Positions 17,701 through 25,429 are shown, counted from the first letter of the stretch. The stretch: 64,000 nt of DNA from Streptomyces geranii (GCF_002954775.1 NZ_PJME01000045.1:1-64000), one strand, 5' to 3'. Notes: generated by a model not told the origin, from the letters alone. Made by a program: numbers and translations.

Positions 17701-18328
17701 GGGACTCCGCCAGGAGTGGAGCAACCGTTTCCGCAGGGTGCGCCTCCGTGCCGAGCAGGGGGGCGGGCGGGGCCTGTACCGCCGTATGAGCCTGGGTGTC
17801 GGCCTGGGTGCCCCAAGGGGACGCGCCCTGTGGGGCCGTGTCGGCGAGCAGGGGGGGTGCGTCGAGGTATTCCGGGCTGGAGGTCGGTGCGGGCGTGCCG
17901 AACTGGCGTCCGGGTGCGGGCATGCCTGCCGGGCCTCGGTCGGCGAGGGAGCGGACCGGGCTCGCGGAGGCGTCGGGGGTCGGCGGGCCGAGGTGCAGCG
18001 GGCGGCGGGGCGGGATCGGGGCCGTCGCCTGGGCGGTGGCGGTCTGGGTCGCGAGGCGGACGGCGCTCAGGTCGACGGAGCCGCTGTCGCGACCGCCGGT
18101 CTCGTGCGGGCCGGGCTCGTGCACGGCCTCGACAACGGGCGCCGGGGCGGGTGGGGCGACCTCGTTGCCCCACGCGCTCTGGGCGCCCGGGAGCAGCAGC
18201 AGGTCCTCGTCCTCGGCGGTGGTCTCGGAGAGGTAGGTGTACGCACCGTGCGCGGGAACGCCCGGCTGTTCCACCATGCCTGCGCTCTCCGGCAGTCCCT
18301 CGGCCGGGACCTGGCCGGTGTCGGTCAT
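14711..18328 (-). CDS. cobT: BluB-CobT fusion with long disordered N-terminus
   Basis: A 1205-residue protein with three parts. Residues 1 to about 650 are Pro/Ala/Glu/Val-rich with no predicted fold. Residues about 655-855 are a nitroreductase-like BluB domain (RRDIRNGF, HTAPSVGHSQPWDFVVI, GVGWVSFF), which cuts FMN to make 5,6-dimethylbenzimidazole. Residues about 860-1205 are CobT (FAGDHGVHAQGVTPWP, LTGEMGIANTTASAAL, IGGFEHAAMVG, catalytic Glu in LGEGTGALLALPLV), which joins dimethylbenzimidazole to nicotinate mononucleotide. One chain thus makes and activates the lower ligand of B12. ATG at 18328; no riboswitch was seen in the 386-bp gap upstream. Typical CobT is about 350 residues. Confidence 0.93.
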   Translation of the reverse strand: MTDTGQVPAEGLPESAGMVEQPGVPAHGAYTYLSETTAEDEDLLLLPGAQSAWGNEVAPPAPAPVVEAVHEPGPHETGGRDSGSVDLSAVRLATQTATAQATAPIPPRRPLHLGPPTPDASASPVRSLADRGPAGMPAPGRQFGTPAPTSSPEYLDAPPLLADTAPQGASPWGTQADTQAHTAVQAPPAPLLGTEAHPAETVAPLLAESPAPVVPAPEPPEAAPAAQETAPEAAYGVPETAPEPPEPVHPAHTPEGAYADQGPEAYEPAVPPAEAAYAFEVPPLPDPATPHPAAEAPEPDAVFPAPPAAPEVFQAPQEPEGAVPQPEAQEAHDAQDAELIVVPQAEPVSGVPDTQVVPDAQLVPEVQFVPEGEPQEPQAVDPGVPVEAQGVPVEQFATPPAVVEEPQAVVHPVDPAFQQADGVAQVAEVAVPEELQQEAVPAEAPEPVLEHAEHLLVEPQPFVTEVAEAQAAAAVPEEEVAVLTAPEEVAVASDQLPTPTEPTPPAPEPLPALALPEEPAEQPPSAVEQVGQFVAVDGTVPTAPHLAPTPPHALVLPQENEPAPVPAPEPEPPTLDLDAVEAEAEIEFVQQAADLDTRAADQEQPEELEHQAEPEEGAAVVEEARESTGPAAPAYDDAEREAVLKVMRERRDIRNGFRSDPIPHDVLLRILEAAHTAPSVGHSQPWDFVVIRSAETRATMHELAARQREAYAKSLPKGRAKQFKELKIEAILDTPVNIVVTADPTRGGRHTLGRHTQPQMAPYSSALAVENLWLAARAEGIGVGWVSFFDEREMVRALGLPEHLEVVAYLCVGYVDEFPEEPELAQAGWSKRRPLSWVVHEETYGRRALPGEEPHDLLSETVANIRPLDAKALGEAWERQKRMTKPAGALGMLEIISAQLSGLSRMCPPPIPEPAAVAIFAGDHGVHAQGVTPWPQEVTAQMVANFLGGGAVCNAFANQVGAEVCVIDVGVASDLPATPGLLPRKIRAGTSDMTTGPAMTREEAKAAIEVGIETARDLVAAGNKALLTGEMGIANTTASAALISVFTDTDPAEVTGRGTGINDETLARKTEVVRRAIDFHQPDPADPIGVLAAIGGFEHAAMVGLLLGGASLRTPVILDGVSAGAAALVARAIAPEVLAACIAGHRSAEPGHVAALNKLGLRPLVDLDLRLGEGTGALLALPLVQSTARAMHEVATFDSAGVTEK

Positions 18329-18714
18329 GCGAACCCCTCGCCCATCGGTTAGTGCTTCTAAGACCAGCTCACCCGGAACGGCGCACCGACCGCCCCGTAG
18401 TGAAGAACGAGCATGCGTGCCCAGCGGCACGAACGACCCGCCCCAGAAAGGCGACAAAGCCATTAACTGGCATTGTCGTCATCAACAGGCATTCTTGCGG
18501 TCGTTCCGCCGTAACGGCAGCTTGATCCGCCACGGCCCGCTGTGGACTGCGCCACGTTGCGCGCCCTACCGGCTCCGCCGTACCACACTCACCCCAAAAC
18601 GGGCGCGCTTTCCGGACATTGGGCTACGAAGTGCCGGTCGGCCGAGTGCGGTGCAACGGTCGGCCAGCCTACCGCGCGCAGTACGACAACAGGATCACGG
18701 GACAACATTCGGGA
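18329..18714. other. 386-bp intergenic region, no gene seen
   Basis: The gap between cobL and the bluB-cobT gene. Despite the B12 context I find no cobalamin-riboswitch B12 box (GCCACTG-type) on the minus strand and no convincing small ORF or hairpin. It is less GC-rich than its surroundings around 18460-18500 and should contain the promoter of bluB-cobT. Confidence 0.5.
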
Positions 18715-19923
18715 TCAGGGCGCGCGGTCGGGCAGGACTCCGCTGAGCAGGAACGCGACGCTCCGTTCCGTCTCCGTCCAGGCCCTGGTGTCCAGTTCCA
18801 CGGACTGGAGGAGGGCGCACTCGACGACGTAGCCGTGTTCGGTCAGGTCGCGGCCGATGAGTTCGGCGGCGTCGCGGGTCGCCGCGTGCGTGACGATGCG
18901 CTCCGGGCGCCGGTCGGCGACGGCGGAGACCACGGCCGCTCCCCCGCCGCCGACGCGGACGACGTCGGGCTCGGGGAGGTTCTCCAGGATGTGCGGGGCG
19001 TTGCCGCGCACCACCTGGATCTGGTGCCCGAAGGCACGGGCGTTGGCCCCGGTGCGTTCGCAGGCCCGCGGGTCGCGGTCGACGGCGATGACGGCGGCGC
19101 CCGCGCGGGCCGCGTCGGTGGCGAAGGCTCCGCTGCCGCAGCCGATGTCCCACACGAGGTCGCCGACGCGCGGGCCCAGGCGGGCGAGTTGGGCCGAGCG
19201 GAGCGGTTCGAGTTCGCCCTCGCCCATGAGACCGCCGTAGGACTCGGCGGGCAGTGTCCAGCCGCGCGGACCGGCCGCCGGGTCGCGGCCCGCGATCCAG
19301 CCGCCGTCGCCGCTCGCGGCCTGGCCGCCGATGACGATGACGACGTTCGGGTTCCGCCAGGCGCGGTCGGCGGCCTTGTCGGAGGTGAGGACGGTGATCT
19401 GTTCGCGTTCGGTGCCGAGTTCCTCGCAGATGACGAAGGTGCGGTGCACCCCGTCGAGGAGCAGGCCGAGTTCGGCGGGTCCGGCACCGGGTGAGGTGAG
19501 GACGGCGACCTTGGTGTGGGCGCGGCAGACGTTGACCGCGCGGCGCAGGGTGCGGCGGTGGGCGACGACGACCTCGGCGTCGTCCCAGGGCATGCCCGCG
19601 CGGGCGAAGGCGGCGGCCACGGACGACACGGCGGGGACGACCTCGACCTCCAGGCCGAACTCGGGGTCGCGCAGGGTCCGTACGACGCCGAAGAAGCCGG
19701 GGTCGCCGTCGGCGAGGACGACGGCGGAGCCGCGGTGGCCGGTGATGCGGCGGGCGGCGAGGGCGACGCTGCCGAGGCGGATGCGTTCGGCGGCCGGGGG
19801 GATCTCGGGGAGCGCGAGATGGTGGGCCGCGCCGGCGACCAGTGTGGCGGCGCCGAGGGCGGAACGTGCCGTGGCGGTCAGGGGCGAGCCGTCCCAGCCG
19901 ATCACCGTGACCCGGTCGGCCAT
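18715..19923 (-). CDS. cobL: Precorrin-6Y C5,15-methyltransferase (CbiE-CbiT fusion)
   Basis: A 402-residue fusion. The N-terminal half is a CbiE-type tetrapyrrole methylase (VIGWDGSPL, LADGDPGFFGVV, VPAVSSVAAAFARAGMPWDD). The C-terminal half, from about residue 230, is a CbiT-type Rossmann methyltransferase with SAM motif VWDIGCGSGAFATDAA and VVRVGGGGAAV. CobL methylates precorrin-6B at C5 and C15 and removes the C12 acetate as CO2. ATG at 19923. It is one of three cobalamin genes on this strand; the rest of the pathway must be elsewhere. Confidence 0.94.
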   Translation of the reverse strand: MADRVTVIGWDGSPLTATARSALGAATLVAGAAHHLALPEIPPAAERIRLGSVALAARRITGHRGSAVVLADGDPGFFGVVRTLRDPEFGLEVEVVPAVSSVAAAFARAGMPWDDAEVVVAHRRTLRRAVNVCRAHTKVAVLTSPGAGPAELGLLLDGVHRTFVICEELGTEREQITVLTSDKAADRAWRNPNVVIVIGGQAASGDGGWIAGRDPAAGPRGWTLPAESYGGLMGEGELEPLRSAQLARLGPRVGDLVWDIGCGSGAFATDAARAGAAVIAVDRDPRACERTGANARAFGHQIQVVRGNAPHILENLPEPDVVRVGGGGAAVVSAVADRRPERIVTHAATRDAAELIGRDLTEHGYVVECALLQSVELDTRAWTETERSVAFLLSGVLPDRAP

Positions 19924-20052
19924 CGTCGTCAGTCTCCAGAGGGTTGGCGCGCGTCTTCGGGGAACACGGGGCTCCGTGAGGGTACCTGGTACGCCCGGCG
20001 TGTCCGGCGGCGTGCCCCTTTGTTAAGTCTGTTCAGTTACCGTCAGTTCCAG

Positions 20053-20691
20053 TCAGTTCCAGTCGGTGTACGACGTGAAACCGCTGTTGTCGGCCAGTTC
20101 CTCGCCCGCTCCTTCGAGGTCCTCGGGCAGCAGGCTCCACACGATGAAGTCGGTGCGTACGTCGGTCCAGGTGCCGTCCTCGGTGCGGACGTGCGCTATG
20201 CAGGCGCCCCGCAGGACGCCCTCGCTGATGCAGCCGATCTTCTGCGCGACCTGCTGGGAGGCGGTGTTGTCGGCGGCCGTGCGCAGCTCGACGCGCTCGA
20301 ACTTCTGGTCGCCGAGCACCCATTGGGAGGTGGCGAGCGCGGCCTCGGAGGCGTAGCCCTCGCCGCGTGCCCAGGGGGCGATGATGTACGACAGCTCGGT
20401 GGACCGGATGTGCCAGTCGGTTCTGGTGAGCTGGACGAGGCCGACCAGGCGTTGCGTGAGGAACTCGGTGACGGCGAAGTCGAGGCCGCGGCCCGAGGTG
20501 CGTTCGGCGGGGGCGTACTCGGTGACCCAGTTGTGGGCCGCGTCCTCGGTGAAGGGCTGCGGGACGTCGGTCCAGGCGGCGACCTGTTCGTCGTTCATCA
20601 TCTCGGCCAGGGCGGGGATGTCGTCCTCGTCGAGTGGGCGGAGTACCAGCCGGTCCGTGCTGATGGAGATGTTGGGGAAGGTGCTCGTCAT
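20053..20691 (-). CDS. GNAT acetyltransferase, RimJ/RimL type
   Basis: A 212-residue GNAT with the RimJ-type opening STDRLVLRPLDEDDIPALAEMM, then ELSYIIAPWARGEGYASEAALA, where the acetyl-CoA loop is degenerate (ARGEGYA), and the ELRTAADNTASQQVAQKIGC helix. Members acetylate ribosomal protein N-termini or small molecules; the substrate here is unknown. ATG at 20691 follows directly on a region with short direct repeats of TTCGAACC-like sequence (20708-20732). Confidence 0.85.
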   Translation of the reverse strand: MTSTFPNISISTDRLVLRPLDEDDIPALAEMMNDEQVAAWTDVPQPFTEDAAHNWVTEYAPAERTSGRGLDFAVTEFLTQRLVGLVQLTRTDWHIRSTELSYIIAPWARGEGYASEAALATSQWVLGDQKFERVELRTAADNTASQQVAQKIGCISEGVLRGACIAHVRTEDGTWTDVRTDFIVWSLLPEDLEGAGEELADNSGFTSYTDWN

Positions 20692-20784
20692 GCGCCGCTC
20701 CGTAGCCTTCGAACCTTCGAACCTGCAAACCTGCACGGCCTGTTGAACTGCCCAGCATGCAGCATGCGGCCCCGGAACCGCATC

Positions 20785-20819
20785 ACGGGGTCCACTCCGG
20801 GTGAGGGAGCGGACCCCGT
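20785..20819 (-). terminator. Terminator of the metNIQ operon
   Basis: ACGGGGTCC (20785-20793) pairs perfectly with GGACCCCGT (20811-20819) around a 17-base loop, 53 nt beyond the metQ stop on the minus strand. No U-tract. Confidence 0.6.
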
Positions 20820-20871
20820 ACGTGTCGGTAAGTACCGGCAGGGAACGGCCTCAGGGACCGTGGGGGGAGAA

Positions 20872-21699
20872 TCAGAAGGACGCGATGACGGAGCCCTCGT
20901 ACTTGTCCTCGATGAACTTCTTCACCTCGGGCGAGGTGAGCAGCTTCGCGAGCTTGGCGACCCGGGGATCGTCCTCGTTGCCCTCCTTGACCGCGAGGAA
21001 GTTGCCGTACGGGTTGTCCTTGGGGGCCTCCGAGACGAGGGCGTCCTTCGCGGGCGAGAGGTCGGCCTCCAGGGCGTAGTTGCCGTTGATCACCGCGGCG
21101 TCGACGTCGTCCAGGGCGCGCGGGGTCTGGGCCGCCTCCAGCTCCTTGAACTTGAGGTTCTTCGGGTTCTCGGTGATGTCGGCGGGGGTCGCCTCGTTGC
21201 CGACGCCGTCCTTGAGGGTGATGATCCCGTTGGCGTCGAGGAGCTTGAGGGCGCGGGCCTCGTTGACGCTGTCGTTCGGGACGGCGATCGTGGCGCCGCT
21301 CTTCAGGGCGTCGGCGCTCTTCACCTTGTTCGAGTAGAGGCCGAGCGGCTCCAGGTGGACCGTGACGACGGGCACGATGTGGGTGCCGTTCTTCTTGTTG
21401 AAGTCGTCGAGATACGGCTGGTTCTGGAAGTAGTTGGCGCCCACCGAGCCGTCCTCGGTCGCCGTGTTCGGCGTCACGTAGTCGGTGAACTCCTTGACCT
21501 CCAGGTCGAGGCCCGCCTTCTCCGCCAGGTTGTCCTTCACATAGGTGAGGATCTCGGCGTGCGGGGTGGGGCTCGCGGCGACGATCAGCGGGCCGCTGGT
21601 GTCGGAGGCGGCGTCCTTGTCCGAACCGCAGGCGGTGAGGCCCAGGGTGAGGGCTCCGGCGGCGAGGACGGCGGTGGTGAACTTTGTGGCGTTACGCAC
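20872..21699 (-). CDS. metQ: Methionine ABC transporter, substrate-binding lipoprotein
   Basis: A 275-residue NlpA/MetQ lipoprotein. The signal peptide ends with the lipobox LTAC, so Cys24 or thereabouts is lipidated and the protein is anchored outside the membrane. The mature part has the family hallmarks EVKEFTDYVTPNTA, GSVGANYFQNQPYLDDF, GLYSNKVKS, AIPNDSVNEARAL-type loop, and DAAVINGNYALEA. It delivers methionine (possibly D-isomers or peptides) to MetI. GTG at 21699 has GGAAAGG upstream. Last gene of the leader-metN-metI-metQ operon, about 100 nt after metI. Confidence 0.95.
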   Translation of the reverse strand: MRNATKFTTAVLAAGALTLGLTACGSDKDAASDTSGPLIVAASPTPHAEILTYVKDNLAEKAGLDLEVKEFTDYVTPNTATEDGSVGANYFQNQPYLDDFNKKNGTHIVPVVTVHLEPLGLYSNKVKSADALKSGATIAVPNDSVNEARALKLLDANGIITLKDGVGNEATPADITENPKNLKFKELEAAQTPRALDDVDAAVINGNYALEADLSPAKDALVSEAPKDNPYGNFLAVKEGNEDDPRVAKLAKLLTSPEVKKFIEDKYEGSVIASF

Positions 21700-21800
21700 G
21701 AAAAGTGCCTTTCCATGTGGGTGTGGCTGTCCCCGTGATGGGTGGTACGGGGAAATCCGCGGGTGGGTGTGGGGGTGAAGGGAGGAGTGCGGACTGACCC

Positions 21801-22526
21801 TCAGGCGGCCTTGCCGAGCTTCGGGCCGGCCTTCAGGAGGCGGAGTCTGGGCGCCGCCCCGGAGCCGCCGCCGCGCCGGTGCAGCCTGCGGGCCGCGTAG
21901 TCGCCGGCGAACTGGATGACCGAGATGACGACCGCGAGAACGGCCACGGTGATCCACATCAGGCCGGTCTCGAAGCGCTGGTAGCCGTAGCGGATGGCGA
22001 TGTCGCCGAGGCCGCCCGCGCCGACCGTGCCGGCCATCGCGGAGTAGCCGATGAGGGCGACGACGGTCGTGGTGGCCGACGAGATCAGCGAGGGCAGCGA
22101 TTCGGGTACGAGGACCCGGCGCACGACGGTCCAGGTGTTGCCGCCCATGGCCTGCACGGCCTCGACGAGCCCGTGGTCCACTTCGCGGACGGCCGTCTCG
22201 ACCAGGCGGGCGAAGAACGGGATGGCGCCGATGGCGAGCGGCACGATGGCGGCCTCACGGCCGATCGTCGTACCGGTGATGGTCCGGGTGAAGCTCATCA
22301 GCGCGACCATCAGGATGATGAACGGCATCGAGCGGGCGATGTTCACGACCTGGCCGATCACCTTGTTGGCCACGACGTTCTGGAGGAGTCCGCCGCGGTC
22401 GGTCAGGACCAGCAGGATGCCGAGCGGCAGCCCGCCGACGACGGCGATCAGCGTGGACCAGCCGACCATGTAGAGGGTGTCCCAACACGCCTGCTCCAGC
22501 AGGGGCTGCATTTCGGACCAGGTCAC
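21801..22526 (-). CDS. metI: Methionine ABC transporter permease
   Basis: A 241-residue permease with five to six transmembrane helices and the D-methionine-type ABC permease loop containing EAVQAMGGNTWTVVRRVLVPE, the EAA motif that contacts MetN. The start ATG overlaps the metN stop by four bases (ATGA), indicating coupled translation. The C-terminal tail is rich in Arg/Gly and longer than usual. Confidence 0.95.
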   Translation of the reverse strand: MTWSEMQPLLEQACWDTLYMVGWSTLIAVVGGLPLGILLVLTDRGGLLQNVVANKVIGQVVNIARSMPFIILMVALMSFTRTITGTTIGREAAIVPLAIGAIPFFARLVETAVREVDHGLVEAVQAMGGNTWTVVRRVLVPESLPSLISSATTTVVALIGYSAMAGTVGAGGLGDIAIRYGYQRFETGLMWITVAVLAVVISVIQFAGDYAARRLHRRGGGSGAAPRLRLLKAGPKLGKAA

Positions 22527-23569
22527 TTGGCACCGTCCTTGACCAGTTCGCGCTCACCGACGACATCGATCTGCAGTCCCTGTTCGCGCAGGAAGCCGAT
22601 CGGTACGACGTTCTCCTCGTAGACGCCCGGGAGTTCGATGCGCATCCGGCCGACCTGCCTGCCCGCGACGGTGTCCATCGCGGCGCCCAGGATCGAGATG
22701 TCGATGTTGTAGGTGCGGGAGAGCTGCGAGATGACGGGCCGGGTGGCCGCGTCGCCCTGGAAGGTGACGTCGATGACCGTGCGGTCGTCCCCGGAGGCGT
22801 CGCCGCCGACCGGGAAGAGCGCGGCGGCCAGTTCGGAGCCGGGGGTCGCGAGCAGCTCGCTGACGGTGCCGGACTCGACGATCCGGCCGTTCTCCATGAG
22901 GGCGGCCGAGTCGCAGATGGACTTGACGACGTCCATCTCGTGCGTGATCAGCAGCACGGTGAGCCCCAGTTGGCGGTTCAGGTCGCGCAGGAGCTGCAGG
23001 ATCGAGCGGGTGGTCTCCGGGTCGAGGGCGCTGGTGGCCTCGTCGGAGAGCAGCACCTTGGGGTCGCCCGCGAGGGCGCGCGCGATGCCGACGCGCTGCT
23101 TCTGGCCGCCGGAGAGCTGGGCCGGGTAGGCCTTGGCCTTGTCGGAGAGACCGACGAGGTCGAGCAGCTCAAGTGCCTTGCGGGACCGTTCCTTCCCCGA
23201 CGTGCCGAGGATTTCGAGCGGCAGCTCGACGTTGTCCTGGACGGTGCGGGACGACAGCAGGTTGAAGTGCTGGAAGACCATGCCGATCCGGCTGCGCGCC
23301 CGGCGCAGTTCCCGGCCCGCCCGCGGTCCCCGCCCCGCCAGCGCGGTGAGGTCGTGGCCGTCGACGCTCACGGTGCCCGCGGTGGGGCGTTCCAGGAGGT
23401 TGACGCAGCGGATGAGCGAGGACTTGCCGGCGCCGGACTGGCCGATGACGCCGTACACCTCGCCTTCGCGGACGTGCAGGTCGACGCCGTCTAGGGCGGT
23501 GACTTCACGACCGCGTGAGCGGTAGACCTTCGTGAGGCCGGACGTGGTGATCACAGGGGTTTCCGTCAC
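22523..23569 (-). CDS. metN: Methionine ABC transporter ATPase
   Basis: A 348-residue ATPase. Walker A is GQSGAGKSS, the Q loop VFQHFNLL, the signature LSGGQKQRVGIARAL, Walker B VLLSDEATSALDPE, and the switch His is in LLITHEMDVV. After about residue 270 a NIL domain follows, which binds methionine and inhibits transport when the cell is replete. GTG at 23569 (VTETPVITTSGLTKVY) is taken; an inner GTG five codons on is also possible. It lies 173 nt downstream of a Cys/Met leader ORF. Confidence 0.95.
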   Translation of the reverse strand: MTETPVITTSGLTKVYRSRGREVTALDGVDLHVREGEVYGVIGQSGAGKSSLIRCVNLLERPTAGTVSVDGHDLTALAGRGPRAGRELRRARSRIGMVFQHFNLLSSRTVQDNVELPLEILGTSGKERSRKALELLDLVGLSDKAKAYPAQLSGGQKQRVGIARALAGDPKVLLSDEATSALDPETTRSILQLLRDLNRQLGLTVLLITHEMDVVKSICDSAALMENGRIVESGTVSELLATPGSELAAALFPVGGDASGDDRTVIDVTFQGDAATRPVISQLSRTYNIDISILGAAMDTVAGRQVGRMRIELPGVYEENVVPIGFLREQGLQIDVVGERELVKDGAK

Positions 23570-23742
23570 TGTCGAGTGCGCGGGCGTGGGTGTGCCCGGG
23601 ACACGGGGAGAGGCTGTGCGCGGCTCGGGGCGTCGCGCACGTGCACTCGCGTGAACTCGGGGAGTCACACGGCTGCGGCGTGCGGACATGCCACGGCGGC
23701 TCGCTTCGGGGCGCGAGGCTCAGGGGGTGGTGCTGGGGCCCT

Positions 23743-23829
23743 CTAGAAGGCGCACATTCGACACATACAACGAGCACCGGGCGTCAGGGTCGCCTCGGTC
23801 GCAAGGGTGCGGCTGCTCGTAGTGGTCAT
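23743..23829 (-). CDS. Cys/Met-rich leader peptide of metNIQ
   Basis: A 28-residue ORF starting MTTTSSRTLATEATLTPGA and ending RCMCRMCAF. The last nine residues hold three Cys and two Met, rare amino acids here, in the form Cys-Met-Cys-Arg-Met-Cys. It precedes the methionine transporter on the same strand. This is the expected form of a ribosome-mediated attenuation leader: shortage of charged tRNA-Cys or tRNA-Met would stall the ribosome near the end and change folding of the RNA up to metN. No ribosome site is visible and a -10-like TACTGA ends five bases before the ATG, so it is probably leaderless. Cys-rich upstream ORFs of this kind are known in mycobacterial sulfur operons. Confidence 0.7.
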   Translation of the reverse strand: MTTTSSRTLATEATLTPGARCMCRMCAF

Positions 23830-23833
23830 GCGA

Positions 23834-23863
23834 TCAGTAAAGCAGACGTATGGTCACGGCCAA
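23834..23863 (-). promoter_or_regulatory. Candidate promoter of the met leader
   Basis: On the minus strand TTGGCC (23858-23863) and TACTGA (23834-23839) are spaced by 18 bases. The predicted start falls at or next to the leader-peptide ATG (23829), fitting a leaderless transcript. Confidence 0.4.
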
Positions 23864-23911
23864 GAACGCCCGTCCACGCCTGTCCGGAATGTGGACAGGC
23901 GTGGACGTGTA

Positions 23912-24562
23912 TCAGCCACGTACATGGACCTCGATACCGTCGCCGCTGACCAGCGCCGACAGGGCGGAGAGATCGGCGACGACCAGATCGGCGGTCAGTT
24001 CACCGGCTTCGTGGGTTGTGGCCAACGCCACGGTGGTCATCCCGGCCGCGCGGCCCGCGCTCAGTCCGGCGGGGGCGTCCTCGAAGACGACGCAGCGGGC
24101 GGGGTCGACGCCCAGTTCGCGGGCGGCGAGGAGGTAGGGCTCGGGGTCGGGCTTGCCGCGCGTGACGTCGTCGGCGGTGACCAGCGTCTTCGGCAGGATC
24201 CCGACGGCTGCGAGCCTCGCCTCGGCCAGCCGCCGGGTCGCGGAGGTGACGACGGCCCACCGGTCGGCGGGCAGCGAGCCGAGGAACTCGGCCGTCCCCG
24301 GCAGCAGCACCGCGCCACCGTTCGGTACGTCGTCCACTTCGAGCTGCTCGATGCGGGCGAGGGCGCCGGGCACCAGCTCGGCGGGCAGCAGGTCGGCGGC
24401 TATCTCGACGGCCGGCCGCCCGTGCAGTCCGACCCGGGCGAACGCCTCGGCGGTGATCCCGTACTCCTCGCGCCACTGGTTCCAGCAGCGCTCGACCGAG
24501 GCGAGCGAGGAGAGGAGGGTGCCGTCGTTGCCGAACAGAAGGGCGTCAGCGTGGATCGTCAT
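23912..24562 (-). CDS. HAD-like hydrolase lacking the nucleophile Asp
   Basis: A 216-residue HAD protein of the beta-phosphoglucomutase/phosphoglycolate phosphatase type. Motif I reads LLFGNDGTLLSS, where family members have F-D-x-D-G-T; the first, nucleophilic Asp is Gly (codon GGC) while the second Asp remains. Motif II (VVTSATRR), motif III Lys (RGKPDPEPYLLAARELGV) and motif IV (CVVFEDAPAGLSAGRAAGM) are intact. The protein should bind Mg and ligand but not form the phospho-aspartate. ATG at 24562. It is either a real pseudoenzyme or a single-base change from GAC. Confidence 0.85.
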   Translation of the reverse strand: MTIHADALLFGNDGTLLSSLASVERCWNQWREEYGITAEAFARVGLHGRPAVEIAADLLPAELVPGALARIEQLEVDDVPNGGAVLLPGTAEFLGSLPADRWAVVTSATRRLAEARLAAVGILPKTLVTADDVTRGKPDPEPYLLAARELGVDPARCVVFEDAPAGLSAGRAAGMTTVALATTHEAGELTADLVVADLSALSALVSGDGIEVHVRG

Positions 24563-24622
24563 GACCTCGACCCTACGGGGCCGATCGCACCTGCCCTTTT
24601 GGGCCGTAATAGGGTCGGCGGC

Positions 24623-24982
24623 ATGCTTGATGCCCTGACGGTCGCCACGTCCGTCGCCGCTCTCGCGCTCGCCGCCTGGTGCGGCTGGGCCGCGTACCGC
24701 GATCAGCCCACCAAGGACTGGCACTTCATCGGCATGGGCGTGGTCACCCTGCTCACCGTGGTCCAGCTGGTGGTCGGCGTCGTCCAGCTCGCGCGCGGCG
24801 AGAAGCCGGAGCAGGGTACGACGATCTTCGTGGCGTATCTGCTGGGCGCGCTGGCGTGTGTGCCGGTGACGGGGTTCATGTCGCTGACGGAGCGCACACG
24901 GTGGGGCTCGGTGACGGTCGCCGCCGGCGGGGTGGTGCTGGCTGTGCTGGAGGTGCGGCTGTATGACATCTGGGGAGGTTGA
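24623..24982 (+). CDS. Four-helix membrane protein
   Basis: A 119-residue integral membrane protein with about four helices (LDALTVATSVAALALAAWCG, FIGMGVVTLLTVVQLVVGVV, FVAYLLGALACVPVTGFMSL, VTVAAGGVVLAVLEVRL). Conserved-looking features are RDQPTKDWHFIGMG and ERTRWGS. Its stop is one base from the start of the next membrane gene, so the two form an operon. Function unknown. Confidence 0.75.
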   Translation: MLDALTVATSVAALALAAWCGWAAYRDQPTKDWHFIGMGVVTLLTVVQLVVGVVQLARGEKPEQGTTIFVAYLLGALACVPVTGFMSLTERTRWGSVTVAAGGVVLAVLEVRLYDIWGG

Positions 24983-24983
24983 G

Positions 24984-25403
24984 ATGGCCACGACGGAGAG
25001 GTCGCGGCTGATCAGCGGGCCGGGCACGCTGCTCGTGTGGCTCTACGGCGTGATGGTGGTCGGGGCGGTGTCGCGGTCGGCGGTGCAGATCTCCACCGAG
25101 TTCGAGCACGCGCCGCTGGCGTACTCGCTCTCGGCTGTCGCCGGGGTCGTGTACGGGTTCATCACGTACTCGCTGGTGCGGGGTGGGGAGACAGCGCGAC
25201 GCGCTGCGCTGGCCTGTTGCGTCGGGGAGCTTGCCGGGGTGTTGATCGTGGGCACGTGGACGTTGGTCGAGCCGTCCGCTTTTCCCGACTCGACCGTGTG
25301 GTCCGACTACGGGGTGGGGTATCTGTTCATCCCTGTGCTGCTGCCCGTCTCCGCCATTTACTGGTTGCGCAAGGCTCGTTCGCCCAAGAGGGATGCGGGC
25401 TGA
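24984..25403 (+). CDS. Membrane protein, second of a pair
   Basis: A 139-residue membrane protein of about four helices. The ATG at 24984 is chosen because GGAGGT sits at ideal distance, inside the end of the preceding gene. Segments such as AYSLSAVAGVVYGFITYSLV, CCVGELAGVLIVGTWTLV and SDYGVGYLFIPVLLPVSAIYW are hydrophobic. The paired arrangement suggests a two-subunit membrane complex. Function unknown. Confidence 0.75.
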   Translation: MATTERSRLISGPGTLLVWLYGVMVVGAVSRSAVQISTEFEHAPLAYSLSAVAGVVYGFITYSLVRGGETARRAALACCVGELAGVLIVGTWTLVEPSAFPDSTVWSDYGVGYLFIPVLLPVSAIYWLRKARSPKRDAG

Positions 25404-25429
25404 GGTTGTTGCGCGACCGCAGGCCGTAT

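Noticed and set aside
18329..18714. Cobalamin riboswitch upstream of bluB-cobT
   Set aside because: I looked for the B12 box and the other conserved blocks on the minus strand and found none. A covariance-model search would be decisive.
23570..23860. SAM riboswitch upstream of metN
   Set aside because: No SAM-I kink-turn or P1-P3 elements could be recognised; the leader peptide explains the long leader better.
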